Source: Ectobius pallidus (Eukaryota; Arthropoda; Insecta; Blattodea; Ectobiidae). From it: a stretch of 64,000 nucleotides of DNA. Below, piece after piece: positions 23,373 to 34,472 of this stretch (its first letter is position 1; each line of letters starts with the position of its first letter). Position numbers and translations under genes: made by a program. The stretch lies in assembly GCA_964059195.1 (NCBI GenBank), contig CAXKWD010000005.1, positions 45,647,825-45,711,824 of the forward strand. The letters run 5' to 3'. The notes below the pieces were generated by a model, which saw only the letters and a list, made by a program, of their open reading frames with translations, did no database searches and had not been told where the DNA came from.

Positions 23373-23864
23373 TAGATATTACTGGCTGCTCCGAACCTGA
23401 ATTAAATTCAGTGCATTTGCTTGATTATCATAAATAATTCATCTTATACTATATAATACATAAGTCTCTCCAGGCATTTGCAAGCCTGTTTGAATTCATG
23501 CAAAGTATTGCATTTAGCAACAACATAAGTGTTGTTTCATAAACATTAGCATCACTATTATTATCAAGTTTTAATAATATCAAGCATATCTCCGTGTCTT
23601 CAACACGTTTGAGATCTAGGTACGGAGCTACCTGACTATCATATTGTAATATTTGTCAATTTGTAAAATATTGTACAATCTCACAGACAACAATACAAAC
23701 ACCTGATACAGATTCTACACAATTTCAAGTGTATTTTAACTGTTTTGTCTGTTTATCTCAATCATGACCATTGTAAACGTCTATGTGTAATTCCCGAAAC
23801 GCGGGCAATTGATTTAACACTGAACAATTATTTATTGTAAAAGACTTTGCAAATCTCATCAAAT

Positions 23865-26800
23865 ATGACTAATCCGGGTCCTGAATTCGCGGCCCTTAAG
23901 GCTAAACGAACCCCTGTTAAGAGTCGTATTACCCGCCAAGCCAATATAATAGCTGATCTCACTAGTTCTAGTGAAATTTCTATTCAAGACCTGCTTAGGC
24001 GCAAAGATACAATGACAAAACTTAGTAATGATTTTCAAGACATACAATCTCAGATCGAGGAGTTAGAATTTTCTGATGCCGAAATGGCTTATAGGGAGGA
24101 AGTCGAAGAAACCGTTTTCCAAGCCCTTTCTCACCTAGACAATTTAATTTTCCAAAGGCAAGCTCAGCAGGAAGCTGAGGCTAAGTTAGTTGCGGCCCAG
24201 CAGGAAGCTGAGGCTAAGTTAGTTGCGGCCCAGCAAGAATCTCAGGCTAAACTATCTAGTGTCGAGTTTATAAAGACACGTTTCTTCAATTATGTTCAGG
24301 CAATTCAAGCCCTTGTCATAGAAGATAGAGAATCTTATTGCAAGGCTCTGAGTCTGCGCACATCCTTCGAGGAATTATTCAGTGAGTACAAGACTGAATA
24401 CTCACGTATCGACGTACTAGAACTCAATGAATCTATCAAACTTCAAAGGCTTCAAGTCGAATCTGCCTTTCATGAAACCATTGGTATTCTTCGAAGTTCA
24501 ATTGATGAAACCAAGCATCATTATGAGCCCAACCAAGCTATCCTTGCTAATCAATCATCGCCTCAATTTGTCCCCTCTCTCCCTAAACTTCCAGAAATTC
24601 GGCTTCCTCATTTCAGTGGCGACCCAGCAACCTGGATTGAGTTTAGGGACACTTTCAATTCACTAATCATAGAGCATAAACACATATCTAACATGGACAA
24701 ATTTCAATATTTGAAGTCCTGTCTAGCACCAGAAGTTATGACAGTGATTCAAAACATTCCTGTCTCTGCTGCTACGTTTGATGTAGCATGGAGCACGCTG
24801 TCGGCTAGGTTTGATAATGACCGACTTATCGCTAATACCCACTTGGAGAAGCTATTTTCACCTCCTGTATTAGAAAGGAATTCCGCTGAATCTCTTCAGA
24901 AGTTCGTTGACCATTTTATAAGCACTGTTCATGCTTTGAACTCGCTTAATGTTGGTGTAGAACTGTCTGACTTGATTATAGCAAAGATTGTACTCGACAA
25001 GCTTCCCCCATTCTTGATAAAGGAATGGGAATCCTCTCTCGCTCCAGGTAAAATGCCTAGTCTCAAAGACTTATTCACATTTTTAGAATCCAGGATACGG
25101 GTTTTTCAGATGACTGACTCAGCTTTAAGGAGTCAGCCAGTAAAGCCTATTGTATCTAATACAACCATTCCTAAAGGCAAGGTTGCCTCCTCCAAGCCTA
25201 AATGCCTCTGTTGTAACAATGGATTCCATGAGCTGCAACATTGTGAAGTTTTCAAAGCCATGGATTTCTCTAATAGAGACAATTTTGTCAAAACGCAACG
25301 ATTATGTCAAGTGTGCTATTACTCTAAGGGTCACGCCCCCTATTGTAGCACTTATACTTGCAAGATTTGTAAGGGTAAACATGGCACTTACCTTCATAAT
25401 CCAGCACATATTAACGGCAACCAATCTGCCAATACTGCTGGGGTAATGTCAGTCTTCCAACCTCAACCAAGCTGTTTGCTCCCTACCGCCACTGTTCTAG
25501 TCATGCACAGGGATGGCCATTCTGTTGAAGCCACCGCATTGCTTGACAGTGGTTCTGATTGTAACCTCATGTCTAATAGGTTATTCAACCACTTAAAATT
25601 ATCGCCTCATCACCAGCGCACTACTTTAGCTGGTATATTGTCATCTAAGGCAGACAGTCTTAAGATGACGTCAATTTCAATTAAGTCTGTCACTACTTCA
25701 TGGCATTGCAACACCAACGTCATAATCGTACCGGAAATTTCAACCTCGAAATTTCCACGCAAGCCTGTCAATACTACAAATTGGAATATTCCACCAAATC
25801 TTTCATTGGCTGACGCCAGTTTCAATACTCCTAAGTACGTAGACTTGTTATTAGGCGTTGAAATATATTCACAGATTGTCTGTGCAGGTCAGATATCTGC
25901 TCCTAATATGCCTGTAATTCAGAACTCGCATTTGGGTTGGTATTTTGCTGGTAAATTACCACAACCCGCCAGGTCTGAACATAACATGGCTTTGCAAAAT
26001 ATGCACAACCGCCAACGTAAGTCAAGGCCTTCTAATAAGGTTTCTAAGAAACCCGACCATTCTAGCGGGTCTCCCACACATTATTCTGCCTTCCTCACTG
26101 CTGATCAAGACATTAGCAGGCAACTTTCTCAGTTTTGGGAATTAGAAAAAAATTCTAATTCTGATTCCATTCTCGACGACTCTATATGCGAAAAGCATTT
26201 CGTTGATAATACTCAACGGGACTCAGAAGGAAGATATGTGGTAAAACTTCCTTTCTTGTCTGATCCTCAGACCCTGGGCAGCACAAAACTCCAGGCTTAT
26301 AAAGGATCCTCCTCATTGGAGAAACGCTCCACTTCTAATCCCACTCTCAGTGAAGATAATTGTAAGTTCAAGGATGAAAATATCGCTCTAGATCATATGG
26401 AGCCCGACTTGCTTCCAGAAACTAGAGTAGTGTCCCTAATGGAGGCCACTACCTCCAACCTAAACTCTTATCTTTTCAAATTTGAATATTTGAAAACTAT
26501 TCGTGTTATGTCTTACGTATTGAGATTCATGAATAACTCTCGTAAGATTCATAACTCTATAAAAGGCCCCTTAATGCCTTCTGAACTCAACAAGGCCCTT
26601 CAATGCTGTGTTAGGCTAATACAGCAAGAGGTTTATGCATCAGAAATCCGTGATTTATTGTCAAATCATGACGTCAATTCTTCAAGCAAATTGAAGCAAC
26701 TAGACCCGTTTCTTGACAAGGATTCTGTAATTCGGGTAGGCGGACGTCTTGAACGATCCAGCATACCTTTCGAAGCCAAACATCAGATGTTGTTACCAGC

Positions 26801-27347
26801 TGATCATGCCTTCACTAAGCAGCTTATACATTTCAATCATATCAAGTTGAATCATGCTGGATCCCAACTTGTTATTTCTCACTTAAGAGAAAGATTTTGG
26901 ATACCATCTATTAGGAAGGTGGTACGTAGTGTTCTAAGAAAATGCACTACATGTTTTCGCTTCAATATTCAAACCTTTCAGCAAAAAATGGCTGATTTGC
27001 CTGTTTATAGAGTAAATCCTATTTCTCCTTTCACCACACGTTCTCGTTGGAATACTCTCCAACAACTTACAAATAATTTATGGAAGAAATGGTCTACTGA
27101 CTATCTCCACACACTACAAAGACGTTCTAAGTGGACCAAAGTCCTTTCTGACATTCCTTTAGGTACCCCAGTCCTAATCATTGAGGACAATCTCCCTCCT
27201 CAAAGGTGGTCCCTAGGGATTGTTCATTGTACTCATCCTGGCCCTGACGGTCTTATTCGTGTTGTTACTGTGCGTACTGTTACAGGCTTATTCAAGAGGC
27301 CCATTGTAAAACTGGCTCCTCTTCCCAATTCTGAGGCTGATGACTAA
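23865..27347 (+). CDS. Gag-protease fused to Pol C-terminus, BEL/Pao element 1
   Basis: Open frame of 1160 codons from ATG 23865 (chosen because element 2 starts in the same context, CAAAT.ATGACT; an in-frame ATG at 23847 also exists). Order, with approximate residues from 23847: coiled coil with an 11-residue repeat QQEAEAKLVAA (105-135); DUF1759-type Gag core beginning PKLPEIRLPHFSGDP (244-400); Cys/His knuckles (C-x2-C near 451 and 485-520); aspartic protease with LLDSGSDCN (about 565), ending near LGWYFAGK (695); a stub of the RT N-terminus, KHFVDNTQRDSEGRYVVKLP (785-805); a pre-integrase region; the integrase H2C2 zinc domain (about 990-1040, ending CTTC); then directly the DUF5641-like Pol tail (RWNTLQQL...RSKW...HPGPDGLIRVV...KRPIVKL). 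RT catalytic, RNase H and integrase DDE parts are absent, yet the frame is unbroken. Confidence 0.92.
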   Translation: MTNPGPEFAALKAKRTPVKSRITRQANIIADLTSSSEISIQDLLRRKDTMTKLSNDFQDIQSQIEELEFSDAEMAYREEVEETVFQALSHLDNLIFQRQAQQEAEAKLVAAQQEAEAKLVAAQQESQAKLSSVEFIKTRFFNYVQAIQALVIEDRESYCKALSLRTSFEELFSEYKTEYSRIDVLELNESIKLQRLQVESAFHETIGILRSSIDETKHHYEPNQAILANQSSPQFVPSLPKLPEIRLPHFSGDPATWIEFRDTFNSLIIEHKHISNMDKFQYLKSCLAPEVMTVIQNIPVSAATFDVAWSTLSARFDNDRLIANTHLEKLFSPPVLERNSAESLQKFVDHFISTVHALNSLNVGVELSDLIIAKIVLDKLPPFLIKEWESSLAPGKMPSLKDLFTFLESRIRVFQMTDSALRSQPVKPIVSNTTIPKGKVASSKPKCLCCNNGFHELQHCEVFKAMDFSNRDNFVKTQRLCQVCYYSKGHAPYCSTYTCKICKGKHGTYLHNPAHINGNQSANTAGVMSVFQPQPSCLLPTATVLVMHRDGHSVEATALLDSGSDCNLMSNRLFNHLKLSPHHQRTTLAGILSSKADSLKMTSISIKSVTTSWHCNTNVIIVPEISTSKFPRKPVNTTNWNIPPNLSLADASFNTPKYVDLLLGVEIYSQIVCAGQISAPNMPVIQNSHLGWYFAGKLPQPARSEHNMALQNMHNRQRKSRPSNKVSKKPDHSSGSPTHYSAFLTADQDISRQLSQFWELEKNSNSDSILDDSICEKHFVDNTQRDSEGRYVVKLPFLSDPQTLGSTKLQAYKGSSSLEKRSTSNPTLSEDNCKFKDENIALDHMEPDLLPETRVVSLMEATTSNLNSYLFKFEYLKTIRVMSYVLRFMNNSRKIHNSIKGPLMPSELNKALQCCVRLIQQEVYASEIRDLLSNHDVNSSSKLKQLDPFLDKDSVIRVGGRLERSSIPFEAKHQMLLPADHAFTKQLIHFNHIKLNHAGSQLVISHLRERFWIPSIRKVVRSVLRKCTTCFRFNIQTFQQKMADLPVYRVNPISPFTTRSRWNTLQQLTNNLWKKWSTDYLHTLQRRSKWTKVLSDIPLGTPVLIIEDNLPPQRWSLGIVHCTHPGPDGLIRVVTVRTVTGLFKRPIVKLAPLPNSEADD
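24161..24260 (+). repeat. 33-bp tandem repeat inside gag of element 1
   Basis: CAGCAGGAAGCTGAGGCTAA... repeated twice exactly and a third time imperfectly, encoding the 11-residue QQEAEAKLVAA coiled-coil heptad-like unit. Confidence 0.85.
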
Positions 27348-27509
27348 CCCTATCATGTCTTTGGTGTTGTTGCCTTTTTGGTTGCAACCCTCAATTCATT
27401 TCTTAGTTTTAAGTTTGTTTTCTTATATTACTTACTCCCCTTTCTCATATCATAATTCTTTAGGTATCACATGACTTCACATCACTTTAGATTATTTCAC
27501 AAGTGAAAT

Positions 27510-27523
27510 AATCGCGGGCAATA
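27510..27523 (+). promoter_or_regulatory. Polypurine-tract-like site before 3' LTR, element 1
   Basis: AATCGCGGGCAATA immediately precedes the 3' LTR. Element 2 has the identical sequence at 52746-52759, which supports a conserved plus-strand priming site despite its weak purine bias. Confidence 0.55.
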
Positions 27524-28687
27524 TGTTACGTCATGTAATACCTTCTTTCTTGCTTGCCATAAATTTACTTCAGATGGCTTTGATTTTCATTTGTCTGTAT
27601 AGGCTTACAGTCAATCAATTCAATGTATGTCTTGGCAATTGTTATTTTAATCTCAACTCCAAAATTATTTATTTATTTTTTAAATAACTACTAATTTATC
27701 AATTCTGTTTTTATTTTATTTATTATTATATTAGCATAGTGCGTTTTAATGTATTGATTAATTAATCTTATTTACAAGTGAAGCTATTATTATTGGGTTA
27801 GCGATTATTTATTGTTTCAACCTTCAATTGTCCTTATTATTCACTTCATCCTTCTTCTTCAAAATGGACAACGATTTGAGTGTTCCATTCTCTTTTTCTA
27901 GGGCAATGTGCTCTATTCAACAAATCATTTAGCACGTCATACAGTGCTAAATTTCGGGCGAAATGCCTTTTATCTTCATTTGTGTTGGATTAAGAATTCC
28001 AATGTTCTTACATAGTTCAACATAATTTCAACATCACAGGGATTCATCTAGACGTCGCTAAAGGTGCTTCGTTCTATCTCTGGACACTGAACCTTCATAA
28101 GGAGATATCAATCATTTCAATTCTGTGAGTAATATAATTCACAAGAGAAGGACTATGATTAGTCTTCAATTCGGTGAGATTTAGTAGTCATAAAGAGACT
28201 TCATGCAACTTCGAATTGTTAAATAAATACAGACATTTATGCTTGGCAATAAAGTGTTAACAGCTTATTTATGCAATCTTCTTTTTTCTGAACTAGTGCT
28301 GTGAATAGTCTTAAATTTCAGCATTCAATACAATCTTCTAGTTTCGAAATAACAATTTCGACAGGCTATATTTATTACATCAACAAATGGTCCTCCGAAT
28401 TAATACAGTCTACCAGTGCATCTATATATGTGTACTTGGATACAACTAGAACTGCAGATTTCAAGAAGTGCATATATTCCAGACCATCAAGTTTGTGTTG
28501 ATCAAGCAACGTCATCGTTCACATGTGCATATTTCTTGTATATCAATTTACCCATTTGAAGATTGGAAATGAAACCCAATTCTTCTCCTCAATTCTTCTC
28601 TCCCCCGCATGTTATCGCCGGGAATCGAACCCACAAATAGTTTTCAATACGGTCCACTACCAGAGGAAGGGTCGCCTTGCGGTAACA
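27524..28687 (+). repeat. 3' LTR of BEL/Pao element 1
   Basis: 1164 bp, almost identical to 22097-23260, followed by target duplication GTAT. Confidence 0.93.
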
Positions 28688-29194
28688 GTATTCTTACAGT
28701 AGAGTGTGCCCAGTTCACTTTTTCTCACTTGTAGTCACAATGCAGACGACATCTGTCTGTTTTCTTTGCTAAAAAAAGGCCCAGATCGCGATATGAAAGA
28801 ACTAAAGTTTTGAAAGTCTATCAATTCAATACCTGTGTTTGTTGTGTAAACGGATTTAAGTTCAAAATCATAGAGAAAAATGAAATTTAAAAAATTCGGC
28901 TTTTGCAAAGTCTTTTTTAAAGTTTATTAAATGCCCTGCATTGCTTGAAAACACCTGAATGTTTAAAAATATTCTTCAAAGTACTTTTCAAACATTCCTT
29001 TCATGATACCTTATTTTTGCCCATTTTGAACTTAACAAAGTTTACACATGAAACACAGAAGTACTTCTTCAGATGAAGATATTTCGGGCGTATTAAATTT
29101 AGAAGCAAGTAGAAATTCGCTTAATAAATTCTTTACACTATTATCTAACTAGTTTCCTTTCAGTTAATATATTCCAGTTTGTCATCCTTTATTA
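28688..29194. other. Spacer between BEL/Pao 1 and the Helitron-like element
   Basis: AT-rich, no recognised content. Confidence 0.6.
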
Positions 29195-29218
29195 TCTATA
29201 TATATATATATAAATGAA

Positions 29219-29253
<35 letters not shown>

Positions 29254-30311
29254 TTTATGCATTACTACACCATTCATCCGATCGCCATGAAACTTTGGGA
29301 AGTTGTTGAGTACATTCCCGGGAAGGTTTTCGGCATATTACATTTTTAGTTTTTGCTTTCGTTATTGAGTAATGAGTGAAAAACGGGCAGAAAACGTGTA
29401 TTTTAGCGTTTTCGAAGCATCAATTTTCAGTTACACATTTCAATGTCAAATCAATTACAGTAGGCTTTGGCTATTTTTGTCATAAAACCATTCCGAACGC
29501 TTGAATGTTGTAGCTCACGCTGGTCGACTCATTTGTTTATCATGTCAAGGCACGCAGATATATGAAATTTTCAACCAACACCGAAGAGGATTATTATTAA
29601 GTGCCAGTATGGTACTTTATGAGATTGTGTGTGGGGACGAAAAATGTCTGTCCGTCTGTCTGTCCGTCCGTCCGTGTGTCTGTACGCGCGATAACTCAAA
29701 TACGCTTTGTCGAATTTTAATGAAACTTGGTATACACGTTTATAATGTCCATGGGAAGAACCCTATTGATATTGAACCAAATCGGTTCACCGGTACCGGT
29801 GTAATGCCCAATTTAGTGCCTATTTTAATAGATTATGGCGCCTTTCTAATAGAAAGGCGCCATAACTCAAATACGCTGTATCGGATTTCCATGAAACTTG
29901 GTATACTCATTTATGACGTTCATGAGAAGTGCCCTATTGAATGTGAACCTAATCTGTTAACCGGTACCGGAGTAAACCCCAATTTAATGTCTACTTTAAA
30001 GGCGCAATAACTCAAATACGCTTTATCGTATATTTATGAAACTTCGTATACGCATTTATAATGTCCATGGGAAGACGTCTATTTATAATAGATAAAATCG
30101 GTTGACCTGTTTCGGAGTAATGCTCAATTTAGTGCCTATTTTATGGTAATATACGTATTCGAAAGAATTTATAAAAAAAAATGAAAATCAATTATCTTGA
30201 CAACACTGCCTATTGTTTTACTGGTATCTTATAAGGCCTTGGAAATTAAAATACAGGTAGCTATGACAAAAAACACTATCGATTTACAAGCGCTTATCCA
30301 ACTAGACCGTT

Positions 30312-30495
30312 AAAATGACCCCGGTGGCCGAGATGGTAACGCTTTGGCCTCACATTCTGGAGTCCATGGTTCAAAACCCGAAACCGGCCAATTTGATTTT
30401 TTTTTTGACATTTTTATGTGAGTGTGCGATTGTCATGATATCACATATCTGTACAGTTCAGGTGATGCTGGAAGATTTTAATCTCATTAAAAAAA
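30312..30495 (+). repeat. tRNA-like SINE insertion inside the array element
   Basis: GGTGGCCGAGATGGTAACG (A-box-like, Ser/Leu-type) and CATGGTTCAAAACCC (B-box-like) with an A-rich tail. Flanked by AACTAGACCGTT and AACTATACCTTT (12 bp, two mismatches). The related copy at 609-1018 lacks exactly this segment. A second, shortened copy lies at about 31692-31790. Confidence 0.65.
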
Positions 30496-30703
30496 ACTAT
30501 ACCTTTGTTCTTCCGTAAGCCCTGCTTAATGAATAAATCTGGAGCTTAACTTGGAAATCAATTAAAAAAAACATATTCTGCATATCATAATTGCAGTCAT
30601 AACTGTTTAAACAAAAACATACTGGCACTTTGTTACATCAGTTTACCTGATTTTATTAAGTGCCAGTATGGTACTTTATGAGATTGTGTGGTGGACGAAA
30701 AAA

Positions 30704-30798
30704 TGTCTGTCCGTCTGTCTGTCCGTCTGTCTGTCTGTCCGTCTGTCTGTCTGTCCGTCTGTCTGTCTGTCCGTCTGTCTGTCTGTCCGTGTGTCTGT
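30704..30798 (+). repeat. CTGTCTGTCCGT microsatellite
   Basis: Almost perfect iterations of GTCTGTCCGTCT. A shorter version is at 29646-29683 in unit 1. Confidence 0.95.
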
Positions 30799-32821
30799 AC
30801 GCACCATAACTCAAATATGCTTTTTGGGATTTTCATGAAACTTTGAAAACACATTTATAATGTCCATGGGAAGAACCCTATTGATATTGAACCAAATCGG
30901 TTCACCGGTACCGGAGTAATGCCCAATTTAGTGCCTATTTTAATAGATTATATTAGAAAGGCGCCATAGCTCAAATACGCTGTATCCGATTGCCACGAAA
31001 CTTGGTATACCCATTTATGACGCCCATGAAAAGTGCCCTATTGAGTTTGAACGTAATCTGTTGACCGGTACCGGAGTAAAACCCAATTTAGTGTATATTT
31101 TAAAGCGCAATAATTCGAATACGCTTTTTCGGATTTTTATGAAACTTCGTACACGCATTTATAATATCCATGGAAAGACGTCTAGTGATATTCGACCAAA
31201 TCGGTTGGCTAGTACCAGAATAATGCCCAATTTAGTGCATTTTATGTTAATATATAAGAAGTCGCTATAACTCAAATATGCTTTATTGGATTTTCTTGAA
31301 ACTGTGTATACCCATTTATAATGTACATGGGAAGAAGTCTACTGATATTGGACCAAATCGGTAGACCGGTACCGTAGTAAAACCCAATTTAGTGTCTATT
31401 TTAAAGACGCGGTAACTCAAATACACTTTACCGGATTTTTATGAAACTTGGTATACACATTTATAATGTCCATGGGAAGACGTCTATTGATACTGGATAA
31501 AATCGGTTGACCTGTTTCGGAGTTATGCTCAATTTAGTGCCTATTTTATGGTAATATACGTATTCGAAAGAATTTATTTTTAAAAATGAAAATCAGTTAT
31601 CTTGACAACATAACCTTTTGTTTTACTGTGATTTCTAAGGCTTTGGCAATTAAAATACAGTTAGCTATGACAACACTATTGCTTTAAATGCGCTTATCCC
31701 ATAACTGACCCAGGTGGCTGAGATGGTAACGTCTTGGCGTCACATTCTGGAGTTCCATGGCTCAAATCCCGAAACCGGCCAATTTGACTTTTTTTTATAT
31801 TCTGCATATCATAACTGCAATCATAACTGATTAAACAAAACATACTGGCACATTGTTATATCAGTTTACCTGATTTTATTATTATTATTATTATTATTAT
31901 AAGAGGGATAATCAATATAGGCCTAAATATGGTCAAACGTTGTTCGATTTGGACGAAACTCACTATACAGGGGTTTTCTGGGCCAAGTACCTCGAATCTG
32001 AGGTCGCTTTTACCACGCGACGCCTAAATGGTGTCAAACGTTGTTCGATTTGGACGAAACTCACTATAGGCCTACAGGGGTTTTCTGGGCCAAGTACCTC
32101 GAATCTGAGGTCGCTTTTACCAGGCGACGCTATCTAATCGTGGCATGTAATTCATGTGATTTAGGTGTTAATAAATATAATGATTTAACTATAATGCTCT
32201 TAATTTTTAATTTCTGAAATAATTATCTCGGGTGATCGCTTGATTTTGTAGGTCCATCCTTGACGATTCATTTGTTTAGAATATCAAGTCCCACAGACAT
32301 ATGAAATTTTCAACCTACACGGAAGAGGGATATTCAATATAGGCCTAAATGTGGTCAAACATTGTTCGACTTGGACGAAACTCACTATGCAGGGGTTTTC
32401 TGGGCCAGGGAACTCGAATCTGAGGTCGCTTTTACCAGGCGACGCTATCTAATCGTGGTATGTAGTCCACGTGATTTTGGTGTTAATAAATATAATTATT
32501 TAACTATTATGCTCAAATTTTTAATTTTTGAAATAATTATCGCGTGCGAAGCCGCGGGCACACGCTAGTATATTATAGGAGTTTTGGAAAAAATCTTGAA
32601 GCATCGGCGCTTTATCATGCTTCCAATAGTTGAATGGGTCTAGACATCCAACTCTTACAATCAACTGTTGGTGTAAATTTTTGTTGCATATTTAGTATCT
32701 GTTATATTATTAACAATTCTTTACGTCTATTCCATAAAACTTTCTGTAATATGCCACCAATATAAATCGTTTTCGCAAACTGATACATATCGTATTATAG
32801 TTTAAGCGTTAGATTATTTGT

Positions 32822-34140
32822 ATTAGGTATCCATCAGGGATGCGATGTGATGTGGTAACAACTTTCTCTTCATTTTTACTACCAATTTACATGAAGAGAA
32901 TGGCATACATAATTATTATATTACACTAATAGGCTAACTTATATTTGGGAAGAGGAAGTTTTGTGAATTTCACATCAGATTTTTTCTCCGGACTGATGAC
33001 CGGACAAGAGTGAGAACAGGTCTTAGATAATAATATCTTCATCTGAAGGCAAGTTTCTATAACTCAAGAAAATGTTCGTATTACTTCCTCTGCCCGTACC
33101 ATAGGTGCTATAGGTAGAGGAATTACTGTTTTCAACCCCTAAATTCGAAGTTGAGTTTTTAACATGAATATACGTTTTGAGATTTCCTGAATCCAAAAAT
33201 AATATATTCGAAAATATGACTGTGTCTGTGTGGATGTCTGTGAATAGCCTAGCTCCAGATCGGAAAGTCTTATGAAAACCAAATTTTGTGTTTGGATCAT
33301 GTACCTTCTGTAGATATGACACGAATACTGGCGACAAGGGTAATTTACATGAAAACATTTTCGTTTCTTGCAATTTTCTCGCAAACGGCCCTTAAGATTT
33401 TCTTTAAATTTTGCACATGGGTTACTTATAGTACAAGCTAAAAGTTTTATTTGAATCATTCTTCGAAAAAAGAAATATCTGAAGGGTAGTTATAAGCCAT
33501 AAACTCTTAATACGCATCTTTGCAATACAGCCTCTTGTAACGGACAATCTTACAGAAACAATGTATTGCCTTTTCTGGATGTAACTAGAAGACTGGCGAC
33601 GACTTTCTCTAATTTATAAGAGGACTATAGCCTACATGAAGAAAATTTCATTTGTGCGATTTTCTCGAAAACAGCTCTTACGATTTTATTTAAATTTTAC
33701 ACATGAGGGGGCTCATACTAAGAGCTAAAACTTATATTTGAAACATATCTTCGAAAAAATTATCTGAAGAATAGTTATAAACAACCCACTCTGAATACGT
33801 GCTGTTTGCAATATGGCCTCTTGTTCTATAACAGAATGTGAAGTGAGAAAAATGTATTGACCAAGCTTCGAGTAAAGAAAGTTACGTGAGTACATTAATC
33901 AGATTTTATTTGGGTTAGGTATCTTTCGGGGATGGGATGTGATGCGGTAACGACATTCTCTTCATTTCTACAACCAATTGACATGAAAAAAATGGCATAC
34001 ATAATTATTATATTACACTAAGAGGCTACCTTCTACTTGGGCAGAGGAAATTTTTGTGAATTTCACAGCGGATTATTTTTCTCCGGACAGAGTGAGAACA
34101 GGTCTTAGATATAATAACTTCATCTGAAGGCAAGAAAATG
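32822..34140. repeat. Diverged internally duplicated repeat
   Basis: The block 32822-33055 (ATCAGGGATGCGATGTGATG...CTTCATCTGAAGGCAAG) recurs at 33912-34135 about 1.09 kb away. Between them about 33325-33545 is similar to 33590-33835 (shared AATTTTCTCG.AAACGG, ACGATTTT.TTTAAATTTT, TCTGAAG.GTAGTTATAA). Frames inside (for example 33459-33139, minus) are byproducts. No transposase or RT motif. Confidence 0.6.
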
Positions 34141-34472
34141 TTCGTAAAGATAACAGTTTTTTAAAAGCCATCAATTTTCCCTGAAACTAGATTGATCATT
34201 GATTCTTCCAGAAAGAACAATACAGTACTTAAAATTGTCATGAAGTTTTAAATGTACTTCTGAAATAACAGTGCTAATTAAAATGAATATAATAACATTT
34301 AAATAAAGGAGTGCAAGTTATACTGCAAACTATTGTTTACAGATCCAAAATAAAATATTTGAAAGATCATTGCAATAGTTGCACAACGAATTTGATAATT
34401 CTGCCTTTATCTCGAAACAATAGCCTATTCCAAATGCAGAACAATTAGTAGGGAAACGCTATAGGGACCTTA

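Larger units (their letters stand above)
22097..28687 (+). mobile_element. BEL/Pao LTR retrotransposon 1, Pol-deleted
   Basis: Two 1164-bp LTRs (22097-23260 and 27524-28687) enclose one long open frame. The LTRs begin TGTTACGTC and end GGTAACA (TG...CA). The target duplication is GTAT on both sides (22093-22096 and 28688-28691). The two LTRs have the same length and I saw one difference (near 22137 versus 27564), so the insertion is recent. Internal features in order: TGGTCC primer-site-like repeats, leader, Gag-Pro-tail ORF, then the PPT-like AATCGCGGGCAATA. RT, RNase H and the integrase core are missing, so transposition would require proteins from another element. Confidence 0.93.
29590..31900 (+). 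mobile_element. Nested monomer-array element flanked by AAGAGG
   Basis: AAGAGG lies at 29584-29589 and 31901-31906, and ATT repeats occur at both ends. The interior is a tandem duplication: unit 1 from 29599 and unit 2 from 30658, both beginning AAGTGCCAGTATGGTACTTT, 1059 bp apart. Each unit has a CTGTCTGTCCGT microsatellite, then three (unit 1) or five (unit 2) roughly 145-bp monomers that each carry ACTCAAATACGCTTT, GAAACTTGGTATAC and usually CCGGTACCGG, then a tRNA-like SINE and the CATACTGGCAC inverted copy of the opening. Noncoding. Such CTGTC-microsatellite-led repeats occur widely in invertebrates (general recollection); class unknown. Confidence 0.65.
29195..32568 (+). mobile_element. 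Non-autonomous Helitron-like element with nested insertion
   Basis: Begins TC after A (29194), in TCTATATATATATATATAAA and a (TG)n run, and ends with hairpin GCGTG...CACGC (about 32543-32565) then CTAG|T (32565-32569). These are the A|TC...CTRR|T termini known for Helitrons. No Rep/helicase coding was seen. The right part holds three copies of a roughly 100-bp motif (about 31932-32022, 32037-32126 and 32353-32448) containing TTTTCTGGGCCA and CGAATCTGAGGTCGC. A 2.3-kb unrelated element is inserted at 29590-31900; the flanks around it (GAAATTTTCAACC..CACCGAAGAGG) recur at 32303-32328, showing the original continuous sequence. Confidence 0.7.

Noticed and set aside
30633..30854. Thr/Asp/Arg repeat protein on the minus strand
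   Set aside because: Translation of the CTGTCTGTCCGT microsatellite.
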